Under the pieces are notes generated by a model. That model saw only the letters and a list, made by a program, of their open reading frames with translations, ran no database searches and was not told where the DNA came from. Position numbers and translations under genes: made by a program. From Antribacter soli (lineage in GTDB: Bacteria; Actinomycetota; Actinomycetes; Actinomycetales; Cellulomonadaceae): a stretch of DNA of 64,000 nt. Positions 37,364 through 44,929 of this stretch are shown here, piece after piece (positions within the stretch are counted from its first letter, which is position 1; the number at the start of each line of letters is the position of its first letter). Where the stretch lies: NCBI RefSeq assembly GCF_021568775.1, contig NZ_JAKGSG010000036.1, positions 62,001 to 126,000 on the forward strand. Reading direction: 5' to 3'.

Positions 37364-37861
37364 TCAGGAGCGGATCATGCGGACCTCGGTGATCCCGTGA
37401 TCGTCGATGAAGACAGCGCCGTCGCGCGCGAAGCCATGCTTCGAGTAGAACGCCTGCGCCCGTGGGTTCGGGTGAGCCGTCCATAGGTCAGCCGGGCACG
37501 CGCCTGGCAGGCAGGTGTCCAGCAGCGCCGACGCCACGCCTGACCCGTGGTGGTCCGGGTGCAGGTAGAGCGACATGAGCTCGGTCTCGTGGACCGGGAC
37601 CAGGCCGTGCTTTGTCCGGGCGGGGCCGACCTGGGCGAAGCCGACAACGACGCCGTCGACCGTGGCCACGATCGACCAGCCGACCGGGTCGCCTCTGGCC
37701 AGCCGGTTCGCCCAGCGCCCGGCACGGTACTCGACGGTGTCGGTGAGCCAGAAGTCCGGCGGGAGCAGGTCGCTGTAGGCGTGCTGCTATCCCGCGTGGT
37801 GCACGACGGCGATCTGCTCGGCGTCCCCAGCGACGGCTGGACGCAGGTCGTACGTGCTCAA
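37364..37861 (-). pseudogene. GNAT acetyltransferase interrupted by an in-frame amber codon
   Basis: TTG at 37861 preceded by GAGGAGG 7 bases away opens STYDLRPAVAGDAEQIAVVHHAG, the usual GNAT N-terminus. Codon 25 is TAG where the family usually has Trp (…W..AY..LLP). The frame then continues as QHAYSDLLPPDFW to the stop at 37364, with the acetyl-CoA loop HPDHHGSGVASALL and AQAFYSKHGF. One base change (TAG to TGG) would restore a 165-residue enzyme. A shorter product could start at the GTG at 37669 but would lack the first strands. Confidence 0.75.
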
Positions 37862-38026
37862 CGGTGGACCTCCTCGCGAACACGGAACATGGGTGTCGCT
37901 GGCAGGCTCTCGCGCCGGCGGCGCCGCCCGCCACCGATTTCCCTGACCAGGTCCAGCGGTTCACCATCTCGGCGAGCAGTGAGAAAACCTGTGGTGGCCC
38001 AGCCGACGACCAGGAACGATACGGTC

Positions 38027-38716
38027 ATGGACGCCACGCCACGTGCCCTCCTGACCGCGATCGTGCCGACGTTCGGGCTCTCCGTGCGGTGCGGTGATCT
38101 GGAGCTGAAGGTCCCCCGACGATACCGACCTGGTCGCGCTTGCCGACGTCGCCGCAGGCGGTGTCCATGGCGCGGGTTCGGCGTTCACCTGGCCGTGGAC
38201 GCGGGGCGGGCCGGACACGGTGCGCCGGACACGGTGCGCCGGAACGTCCTTGAGTACCACTGGGACCTGCGCTCTCGCGTGGACGCTGACGACTGGCGAC
38301 TGAACCTGGGCATCTACAAGAACGGGCGGATCGTCGGCGTCCAGTCGATGTCCGCGAAGGGCTTCCTGGTCCTGGGCTCGGTGACCACCGGCTCGTGGGT
38401 CGCTGCCGGGCTCCACGGTCACGGGATCGGTTCCCTGGCACGACTCTTGGTTCTTCATCTCGGCTTCGAGGGCCTGGCCGCTCAGGAGATGGTCTGCGAG
38501 GCCTACACGGACAACCCGGCGTCCAACGCGGTCTCGGCGAAGCTCGGCTACCGGCTCGCTGACGAGCGGCGCGTCGCACGGGACGGCTCGCCTGTCATCA
38601 TGCGTCGCTGGTCCATGACCCGAGAGGCATGGGACGGCCGCCCGGACCACCTGCGGGCGGGCATCCGGTCGCACGGCCTGGACCCAGTGATCAAGTACCT
38701 GGGCATCAGCTCCTGA
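38027..38716 (+). CDS. GNAT acetyltransferase (RimJ/RimL-like) with a frame-compensated scrambled segment
   Basis: The frame is open for 229 residues (MDATPRALLTAIVPTFGL...). Residues about 31-66 are Arg-rich and unlike the family, whereas the next frame over the same DNA reads DDTDLVALADVAAGG and SAFTWPWTRGGPDTVRR, exactly the expected RimJ-type sequence. The shift enters at CCCCC (38113-38117) and is cancelled by a 14-bp tandem duplication (38211-38238): one extra base plus 14 equals 15. The acetyl-CoA region GLHGHGIGSLARLL and NPASNAVSAKLGY are intact. Activity is doubtful unless the sequence is wrong. Confidence 0.75.
   Translation: MDATPRALLTAIVPTFGLSVRCGDLELKVPRRYRPGRACRRRRRRCPWRGFGVHLAVDAGRAGHGAPDTVRRNVLEYHWDLRSRVDADDWRLNLGIYKNGRIVGVQSMSAKGFLVLGSVTTGSWVAAGLHGHGIGSLARLLVLHLGFEGLAAQEMVCEAYTDNPASNAVSAKLGYRLADERRVARDGSPVIMRRWSMTREAWDGRPDHLRAGIRSHGLDPVIKYLGISS
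38211..38238 (+). repeat. 14-bp tandem duplication in the GNAT gene
   Basis: CCGGACACGGTGCG occurs twice in succession, followed by a third partial CCGGA. The duplication shifts the frame by two bases and brings it back to the original frame. Confidence 0.9.
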
Positions 38717-38779
38717 CACGCGTGAGCCGCCCGTCTCGGTGGGCGCCATCCTCACCACGATCCGCGCCGGTACCGTGGT

Positions 38780-39364
38780 GTGATGGCCTTCTTGAATCGC
38801 CTGCCGAGCAGCCAGGAAGCCGTCGCGATGCTTGACGACGCCCTGCCCGCGGGATCGGACCGGCTCTCGCACACGCTCGCCGTCGGTCGGCGCGCGCAGC
38901 TCGTGACCGAGCGGCTCACGGTTCGGCGCGCATCGCTGGTGGTCGCTGCGGCGTACTTGCACGATGTGGGCTATGCCGACGTGGCCGTCGACACAGGAGC
39001 ACACCAGGTTGACGGTGCCCGTTACCTACGCGGGCTCGGGTACGACGACGACCTGTGCCGCCTCGTCGCCCACCACACGTTCGCGCGAATCGAAGCGCGT
39101 AACCAAGGCCTCGGGCAGGCGCTGGAGCACGAGTTCCCGATGCCCGACGGCGATCTCGCAGAGCTGTCGGACCTCGTCACCTACTGCGATCTCACGACAA
39201 GTCACCGGGGCGAGCCCACTACCGTCGACTCGCGGCTCGCCGACGTCTTCACGCGATACGAGCCGGGCCATGTCGTCGAGCGGTCGATGCGCGAGGCCGA
39301 GCCGTTGGCGCGTGCGCTCGTTGACCGGATCCGTGCGCGGCTCCACATCGCGGAGCGTTCCTGA
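38780..39364 (+). CDS. HD-domain metal-dependent phosphohydrolase
   Basis: About 194 residues; GTG at 38780 or ATG at 38783. HD superfamily residues: H in RLSHTLAVGRRA, the HD pair in YLHDVGYAD, and H in VAHHTFARIEAR, with later Asp in VTYCDLTTS. Family acts on nucleotides or phosphoesters. A TACCGT box 6 bp before the start suggests a leaderless mRNA. First gene of a run of same-strand genes to 44867. Confidence 0.85.
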   Translation: MMAFLNRLPSSQEAVAMLDDALPAGSDRLSHTLAVGRRAQLVTERLTVRRASLVVAAAYLHDVGYADVAVDTGAHQVDGARYLRGLGYDDDLCRLVAHHTFARIEARNQGLGQALEHEFPMPDGDLAELSDLVTYCDLTTSHRGEPTTVDSRLADVFTRYEPGHVVERSMREAEPLARALVDRIRARLHIAERS

Positions 39365-39427
39365 GGGCCGACGGCGGGTCGGGGGCGAATCTGCTTGACC
39401 TGCGCGCGGGCCGATAGGTTCGTCTCC

Positions 39428-40144
39428 ATGACCGTGCTCGTGCTCTGGGACGTGGATCACACACTTGTCGAGAACGGCGGAGTGAGCAAGGAGAGCTACG
39501 CCGGTGCTTTCGAGCTCCTGACAGGTCAAACGGCACGCAGCAGGGCTCGCACAGACGGTAGGACCGACCCTGAGATCATGGCGGATCTGCTCCGTGATCA
39601 TGGCGTCGACCCTGGCTCGTTCAGCGCTGACTCGATCAGAGAAGCGCTGGTGGAGTCTCTGGAGACCCGTCGTGGGCGGCTCGCAGAGAAGGGCCATGCG
39701 CTGCTCGGAGCCAGAGCGGCGATCGACGCCCTGACAGAGGCCGCCGACGTAGTGCAGTCGGTCCTGACGGGCAACACCCGAACGAACGGCTTCGTGAAGC
39801 TCGAGGTGTTCGGCCTCGCAGACGCCCTGGACTGGGACTGCGGAGGTTTCGGGTTCGACGCCCAAGACCGACCCGGGCTCGTCGCCGTCGCGCAACGGCG
39901 AGCCGCAGCCCAGCACGGGGGCCAGTTCGACGGCGAGAACACCGTGCTGATCGGCGACACCGTCAACGATGTACGGGCTGGGATCCTTGGCGGAGCACGG
40001 GTCGTCGCAGTAGCAACCGGCGCCGATGATGTCGACACGCTCGCTGCGGCTGGCGCCACCCGCGTCCTGCCTGACCTGTCGGACACAGCCGCTGTGGTCG
40101 CGGCAGTCGCGGCCGCAGCCGGCCGCCCGACGTGGGTGCGCTGA
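39428..40144 (+). CDS. HAD-superfamily hydrolase (phosphatase-like)
   Basis: 238 residues from the ATG at 39428. HAD motifs: WDVDHTLVE (nucleophile and acid Asp), GNTRTNG (motif II Thr region) and IGDTVNDV (motif IV), with an alpha-helical cap between. Resembles phosphoglycolate-phosphatase-like enzymes. TTGACC at 39395 and TAGGTT at 39415 may form its promoter although the spacing is short. Confidence 0.88.
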   Translation: MTVLVLWDVDHTLVENGGVSKESYAGAFELLTGQTARSRARTDGRTDPEIMADLLRDHGVDPGSFSADSIREALVESLETRRGRLAEKGHALLGARAAIDALTEAADVVQSVLTGNTRTNGFVKLEVFGLADALDWDCGGFGFDAQDRPGLVAVAQRRAAAQHGGQFDGENTVLIGDTVNDVRAGILGGARVVAVATGADDVDTLAAAGATRVLPDLSDTAAVVAAVAAAAGRPTWVR

Positions 40145-40212
40145 GGGCGGCCAGCCTCCTGACGTGGGACTTCGTCGTCAGGTACCGTCTCGTCGGCAGA
40201 GAGGGGCCGACT

Positions 40213-40953
40213 GTGAACACTGCGCTGCGGCAGACAATGGAGCATCGTCGGATGGGGGTCGCGGAACTGGCTGCGCGGGTCGGCGTCGACGACAAGACCG
40301 TCCGGCGATGGCTCCATGACGGCCGTGTCCCGCACCGCCGCACGGCGCGCGACGTTGCCGACGCGCTCGGCGTAGCGCCTGAGGTTCTCTGGCCGCACGC
40401 CGATCAGAGCGCCGCCTCCGTGCACTCCGAGGTCGTCGCGCTGTATCCGCACCGTGCCGCAGTCCCGAAGCCTCTCTGGTTGAGCCTGATTCGGTCGGCG
40501 ACTACCCAGATCGGGCTTCTAGCGTATGCGAGCCAGTTCTTGCCCGAGGAGAACCCGGGCGCCGTCGCGTTCCTGCGCCAGAAGGCTTGCTCAGGGGTGC
40601 GTGTACGGCTCGCGCTCGGAGACCCCGACAGCCCCGAAGCTGCACTACGAGGCGCCGAGGAGAGGCTCGGCGAAGCACTGCCAGCGCGGATCCGGATGGC
40701 GATGGCGTACTACCGACCACTGATCGACGTACCGAGAGTCGAGTTCCACCAGCATCGCACGACGCTCTACAACTCGATCTTCCGGTTCGACGACGAGATG
40801 CTCGTGAACCAGCACGTCTACGGCGCCTACGGCTACCTGGCCCCGATCCTGCACCTACGCCGCGACCCCGCCCACGACATGTTCGACATGTACGCGGCCA
40901 GCTTCGAGCGCGTCTGGGACGCGTCCTTCCCCCTGGGGAAAGGCCAGCCGTAA
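40213..40953 (+). CDS. XRE-type HTH protein with DUF5919/PLD-like C-terminal domain (first paralogue)
   Basis: 246 residues from the GTG at 40213 (GAGGGG upstream). HTH at about 14-50 (VAELAARVGVDDKTVRRWL). The C-terminal domain has IGLLAYASQFLPEENPG, VRLALGDPDSPEAALRG and HRTTLYNSIFRFDDEML, a phospholipase-D-like fold of the DUF5919 type with a single H-x-T-T-x-Y-N block. It is a close paralogue of the next gene. Proposed role: DNA-binding sensor that recognises or processes a small ligand. Proteins of this type are often followed by a NUDIX gene, as here. Confidence 0.75.
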   Translation: MNTALRQTMEHRRMGVAELAARVGVDDKTVRRWLHDGRVPHRRTARDVADALGVAPEVLWPHADQSAASVHSEVVALYPHRAAVPKPLWLSLIRSATTQIGLLAYASQFLPEENPGAVAFLRQKACSGVRVRLALGDPDSPEAALRGAEERLGEALPARIRMAMAYYRPLIDVPRVEFHQHRTTLYNSIFRFDDEMLVNQHVYGAYGYLAPILHLRRDPAHDMFDMYAASFERVWDASFPLGKGQP

Positions 40954-40971
40954 CCCTGGAGGACGCCCCGA

Positions 40972-41754
40972 ATGTCCGGTAACGTCCCATCGGTGCCGAA
41001 CCCGACAGAGCGCGCCAACCATCACCTGGTCAGCCTGCTCACGGCTCGACGACTGAGCCCGGCCGACCTTGCACAGCGCGTCGATGTCGATCCCAAGACC
41101 GTGGACCGCTGGCTGCACCAGGGCCGCAAGCCTCACCCCGGGACCGCGACCCGGGTCGCTGAGACGCTCGGTGTGACGGTCGACGCGCTCTGGCCCCGCG
41201 ACAGCGACGCAACCCCCGTCCACTCCGAGATCGTGGCCCTGTACCCGCACCGCGCCACCTCACCACCGGACCTCTGGCTGCGCCTGCTCAAAGGGGCCGC
41301 CTCGGAGATCGCCCTGCTCGGGCACGCGATCCTGTTCATCCCCGAGCAGAACCCGTCCTCTGTCGACATCATGCGGCGCAAAGCCCAGGACGGCGCCCGC
41401 GTCCGCATCCTCCTCGGCGATCCCGACAGCCCAGAGGCTGCTCTGCGCGGCAAGGAGGAAGGCGTCGACAGCGCCGTCCCCGAGCGTATACGGGCTGCTC
41501 TGGCCTACTACCAGCCACTGCGCGAGGAGCCAACGGTCGAGTTCCGCCTGCACCGCACCACGCTGTACAACTCGATCTTCGTCTACGACGACGACATGCT
41601 CGTCACCCCGCACGTGTTCGGCGCGGCCGGCTACCTGGCGCCCTTGCTGCACCTGCGCCATGACCCAGAACGCGACATGTTCGAGATGTACCGCGACAGC
41701 TTCGAGCGGGTCTGGGCGCTCGCTGAACCGCTGACCATCCCCTTGAAAGGTTGA
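40972..41754 (+). CDS. XRE-type HTH protein with DUF5919/PLD-like C-terminal domain (second paralogue)
   Basis: 260 residues, ATG with GGAGG upstream, 18 bp after the first copy. HTH LSPADLAQRVDVDPKTVDRWLHQG, then the same C-terminal blocks: IALLGHAILFIPEQNPSS, VRILLGDPDSPEAALRG, HRTTLYNSIFVYDDDML. More than half of aligned residues look identical to the first copy. A tandem duplication kept intact suggests two different ligands or a heterodimer. Confidence 0.75.
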   Translation: MSGNVPSVPNPTERANHHLVSLLTARRLSPADLAQRVDVDPKTVDRWLHQGRKPHPGTATRVAETLGVTVDALWPRDSDATPVHSEIVALYPHRATSPPDLWLRLLKGAASEIALLGHAILFIPEQNPSSVDIMRRKAQDGARVRILLGDPDSPEAALRGKEEGVDSAVPERIRAALAYYQPLREEPTVEFRLHRTTLYNSIFVYDDDMLVTPHVFGAAGYLAPLLHLRHDPERDMFEMYRDSFERVWALAEPLTIPLKG

Positions 41755-41758
41755 GAAC

Positions 41759-42232
41759 ATGGCACGCATCGACTATCTCAACGACCCGGCCGCACCGACG
41801 CCGAACTCGATCGTCCCTGCTGTCAGCGTCATCGTCCGCGACGGGACGGGCCGGATCCTGCTGATCCACCGCACGGACAACGACCTCTGGTCCATCCCGG
41901 GCGGTGCCATGGAGCCCGGGGAGTCCGTCCGTCAGGCCGCAGTCCGGGAGACCCGGGAGGAGACCGGCTATGACGTGGAGATGACTGGGTTGGTTGGCAT
42001 CTACACGGACCCAAACCACATCATCGCCTACTCCGACGGCGAGGTCCGTTCCCAGTTCTCGATCTGCCTGACCGGATCCGTCACCGCCGGCCAGGCCCGG
42101 ACCTCGACCGAGTCGTCGGAGGTCGTCTGGCAGCCCGTTGACGAGCTCGAGGACCTGAACATCCACGCGTCGATCCGCCTCCGGATCGCTCACCTGCTCG
42201 ACTCCTCGCGCAAGGAGCCATGGCTGAGCTGA
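41759..42232 (+). CDS. NUDIX hydrolase
   Basis: 157 residues, 4 bp after the preceding stop (AAAGG SD). Complete NUDIX box across residues about 44-66: GAMEPGESVRQAAVRETREE then TGYDV. Hydrolyses nucleoside diphosphate-linked compounds. Co-transcribed with the two HTH/PLD-like genes; it may remove the small molecule those proteins detect. Confidence 0.88.
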   Translation: MARIDYLNDPAAPTPNSIVPAVSVIVRDGTGRILLIHRTDNDLWSIPGGAMEPGESVRQAAVRETREETGYDVEMTGLVGIYTDPNHIIAYSDGEVRSQFSICLTGSVTAGQARTSTESSEVVWQPVDELEDLNIHASIRLRIAHLLDSSRKEPWLS

Positions 42233-42265
42233 CCGGCCACCGGCGAGCCTGCGACGGACTCGCGG

Positions 42266-42284
42266 CGGACACTCGAAGTGTCCG
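42266..42284. terminator. Short hairpin after the NUDIX gene
   Basis: Perfect 8-bp stem CGGACACT / AGTGTCCG around a CGA loop, 33 bp after the NUDIX stop. Could be a terminator or an attenuator ahead of the beta-propeller gene. Confidence 0.45.
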
Positions 42285-42371
42285 TCAAGTGGTACCTCAA
42301 GTGCGGTGACGGTGTCCCGGGCCGCGGCTGTCTCCTAGATCGCAAGAGATCTGCGAGAAGGAGGCGAAAGC

Positions 42372-44075
42372 ATGATGTCCGTTGACAAGCTATGGCGACG
42401 AACCGCGCCCCGCGAGGATTGTCAGGTCCGTGCAAACGTCCTGGCGGCCACGCCGCTGCACGGGGTCGGTCGGGTGCCGCTGGTGACACCGCACGGGGTC
42501 CTTGTCGTCGGTTATGACGACCAGGCCAAGACGTTCGACGCGAGGCTGATGTCCGACGGCCATGCGGAGCTCTGGCGGCGCGCACTGCCGATGGGCTCGT
42601 ACGCGCAGAGCATCTACAACCCCGACACGGACGAGCTCTGCGTCCCGAACTCGTTCACCACGTACTCGGCCCTGGACCCCCACGACGGGCACGTCCGCTG
42701 GGAGGCCGACCTCGGATCACGCGTCCGGTCGACCGCGGTGGCCGTGGGCAGCCGGTACATCATCTTTATCGGGAACCACATCCTGGAGTTCGGGCCCGAC
42801 GGCGTCACCGAGCTCGCCGTGTTGCCCGGCTCGATCTTCTTCGGCAAGCCGGCCGTCGCCGGCGAGCGGCTCTACTCCCTGGCCGGCTTACGGCGCGGCG
42901 AGGAGGCCTCGCTGGTCGTGGTGTGCTTCGAACGCGCATCGGGCCAGATCGTGTGGACCACGTCGGTCGGCCGGGACTACGTCGTCGCCTCCGACACCGC
43001 CGGCCCCGCGCTGGCCGTGGAGAACGGCCTGATAGTCGCTGGGACGAGCGACGGCCACGCCGTTGCGGTCGACGCCGAGTCGGGAACCGTCGTGTGGAAG
43101 ACCGAGCTGCCCGGCCGGGGCGTCGCGGTGCGCTCCGCACCATGTGTCGCGGACGGCGTCGTCGCGCTCGGCACCCTTGAGGGTGCTCTGCACCTGCTGC
43201 GTTCGGTCGACGGCGGGCTCGTCTGCTCGACGGCGGTCGACCCGCTCGGGATCTGGTCCTCGCCCACGATTCATGACGGGTCCGTCTACGTGCACGGCGG
43301 TGCCTGGCTGAGTCGGCGCAGCCTGAACGACCTCTCGGCCGTGTGGGAGGTCCCGGTCGGGTTCAACGCATACTCCGCTCCCGTCATCGCCGTGGACCGG
43401 ATCCTCATCTGTGGCGGCGACCCGCCCGGCGACGGCTATCTCGTGTCGGTCTCCCTGGTCGACCAGGAGGTACCGGTCAGCGTCGAGTCCAGGTACGTCG
43501 TAGGCGCCGACCGCGACTTCCTGCGCGTCGAGTACCAGGCAGGCGAGGGCGTCGACGAGATCGACCTGGACCTGCGTCACTTCGGACGCACCGGCCACGA
43601 GCGGATGCTGCGCAGCGGCCCGACGTCGTACTACTGGGCGGGCGAGATCCAGCAGGACAAGCGCTACGCCGAGGTGGCGATCTACGGGCGCCTGTACTCC
43701 GGCACGCACCAGCGCATCGTGAGCTTCATCGTCGACACCGGCACCATGGAGCGCCCCGCCGCGGCCCAGGCCCGGGTGTTGGGTGACGCCGAGCTGCCAG
43801 CGCCCGCTGATGCCCGCGCGAACTCCGGCGGCCCGGTACTCGCGGCCGTTCTGGCAACACACGGCAAGGCCGTCGACCCAGCTCTGGCCGAGGACGCCGC
43901 GCAGTACATCCGCGGGCGGGGCATCGACCCGCACCTGATCTGGCGAGGCGGATCCGCCCGGATCATCGCCTCGTCCACGCTCCCGCTGCCTGAGATGCAG
44001 GGCCGCACACCGACCCGGTCGGACGTGCTCGCCGTCATCGAAGGGTGGGAGAACGGCGGTCAGGACGACGCCTAG
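42372..44075 (+). CDS. PQQ-like beta-propeller repeat protein, cytoplasmic
   Basis: 567 residues with a strong AAGGAGG SD. At least seven repeats of the outer-membrane-assembly BamB / pyrroloquinoline-quinone type (YSALDPHDGHVRWEADLG, AVDAESGTVVWKTELPG, SVDGGLVCSTAVDP...) fill residues about 30-370. The C-terminal 200 residues are a separate beta-rich and helical part. No signal peptide or lipobox, so it works in the cytoplasm, unlike BamB. Likely a scaffold. Forms a two-gene unit with the papain-like gene 36 bp downstream. Confidence 0.65.
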   Translation: MMSVDKLWRRTAPREDCQVRANVLAATPLHGVGRVPLVTPHGVLVVGYDDQAKTFDARLMSDGHAELWRRALPMGSYAQSIYNPDTDELCVPNSFTTYSALDPHDGHVRWEADLGSRVRSTAVAVGSRYIIFIGNHILEFGPDGVTELAVLPGSIFFGKPAVAGERLYSLAGLRRGEEASLVVVCFERASGQIVWTTSVGRDYVVASDTAGPALAVENGLIVAGTSDGHAVAVDAESGTVVWKTELPGRGVAVRSAPCVADGVVALGTLEGALHLLRSVDGGLVCSTAVDPLGIWSSPTIHDGSVYVHGGAWLSRRSLNDLSAVWEVPVGFNAYSAPVIAVDRILICGGDPPGDGYLVSVSLVDQEVPVSVESRYVVGADRDFLRVEYQAGEGVDEIDLDLRHFGRTGHERMLRSGPTSYYWAGEIQQDKRYAEVAIYGRLYSGTHQRIVSFIVDTGTMERPAAAQARVLGDAELPAPADARANSGGPVLAAVLATHGKAVDPALAEDAAQYIRGRGIDPHLIWRGGSARIIASSTLPLPEMQGRTPTRSDVLAVIEGWENGGQDDA

Positions 44076-44111
44076 CAAGGTTCGGCAACACGACGAAGGA
44101 GAGGATGCACA

Positions 44112-44867
44112 ATGCTCAACGTCCGTGACATCAGCACCGGCGCGCTGGACGGCGCGGGTCTCCTGCCGATCGGCAGCTACGACCCGTTCCAGCCGCGGTT
44201 CATCGCCAACCTCAAGGAGCACCTCGCCGCCGGGTACTCGGTGGTCGTCCGGCTCCACCCCGGGGTCGCCTACCCGATGCCCGACAACGACCTGGTGCAC
44301 AAGGTCGACCGCGAGGGCCACGTCGTGGCCGTCGTCGGCTACGACGACGACCACGACACGTTCCTCATCGGCGACCCGTGGCGGGCCGAGTGGGGTGGTG
44401 ACCGCCACGGCCTGACCACCCTCACCGCGCAGGACATGGCCCTGCTGCTGTGCAACTCGACCGCGTGCTACGCCGCGATGCCGGCGCCCATGACCATGTC
44501 CGCCCGGATCGAGGCCGTCGGACCCACGACCAACCAGCTGGTCGTCACCGTCGGCGCACCCCGCCACCCGCACGCCCGCTGCGAGCTGCGGTCCATCACC
44601 GACCTCAACGCGAGCATCAAGCTCCCCGCCGGCCTGGCCTGCGAGCAGGCCCGCCAGTGGGCCGGCCTCGTCACCCCCGAGGGCGACGCCGAACTCACCT
44701 GGGTCATCGAGGAGCGGGGACCGGTCGACGGCGAGATCGAGATTGCCGTCGCCGGCCTCGGACTCGGCTACGACCCGTACCCCTTCACCGACGTCGTCGG
44801 GTCCCGAGCGCGCATCGCCGTCCGCTCGGTCCTCGACGCTCCGGTCCGCGAGCGTCAGCTCGTCTGA
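44112..44867 (+). CDS. Papain-like (C39/C1-like) fold protein without catalytic Cys
   Basis: 251 residues, AAGGAGAGG SD. HVVAVVGYDDDHDTFLIGDPW (His70 onward) matches the His-and-Asp half of C39-like cysteine peptidases. No Cys occurs in the first 70 residues, where the nucleophile would be, so it is either inactive, N-terminally truncated or a binding domain. The C-terminal 130 residues are beta-rich. No secretion signal. Last gene of the plus-strand run; hairpin terminator follows. Confidence 0.55.
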   Translation: MLNVRDISTGALDGAGLLPIGSYDPFQPRFIANLKEHLAAGYSVVVRLHPGVAYPMPDNDLVHKVDREGHVVAVVGYDDDHDTFLIGDPWRAEWGGDRHGLTTLTAQDMALLLCNSTACYAAMPAPMTMSARIEAVGPTTNQLVVTVGAPRHPHARCELRSITDLNASIKLPAGLACEQARQWAGLVTPEGDAELTWVIEERGPVDGEIEIAVAGLGLGYDPYPFTDVVGSRARIAVRSVLDAPVRERQLV

Positions 44868-44878
44868 CAATCACAACG

Positions 44879-44921
44879 GCGGGAGCGGTGCTCAGGGGAA
44901 CCTCCTGAGCACGGCTCCCGC
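44879..44921. terminator. Strong bidirectional hairpin terminator
   Basis: Eighteen-base arms with one mismatch (GCGGGAGCGGTGCTCAGG / CCTGAGCACGGCTCCCGC) and a 7-nt loop, placed between the convergent papain-like gene and cysS. Confidence 0.85.
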
Positions 44922-44929
44922 TCTCGCGT

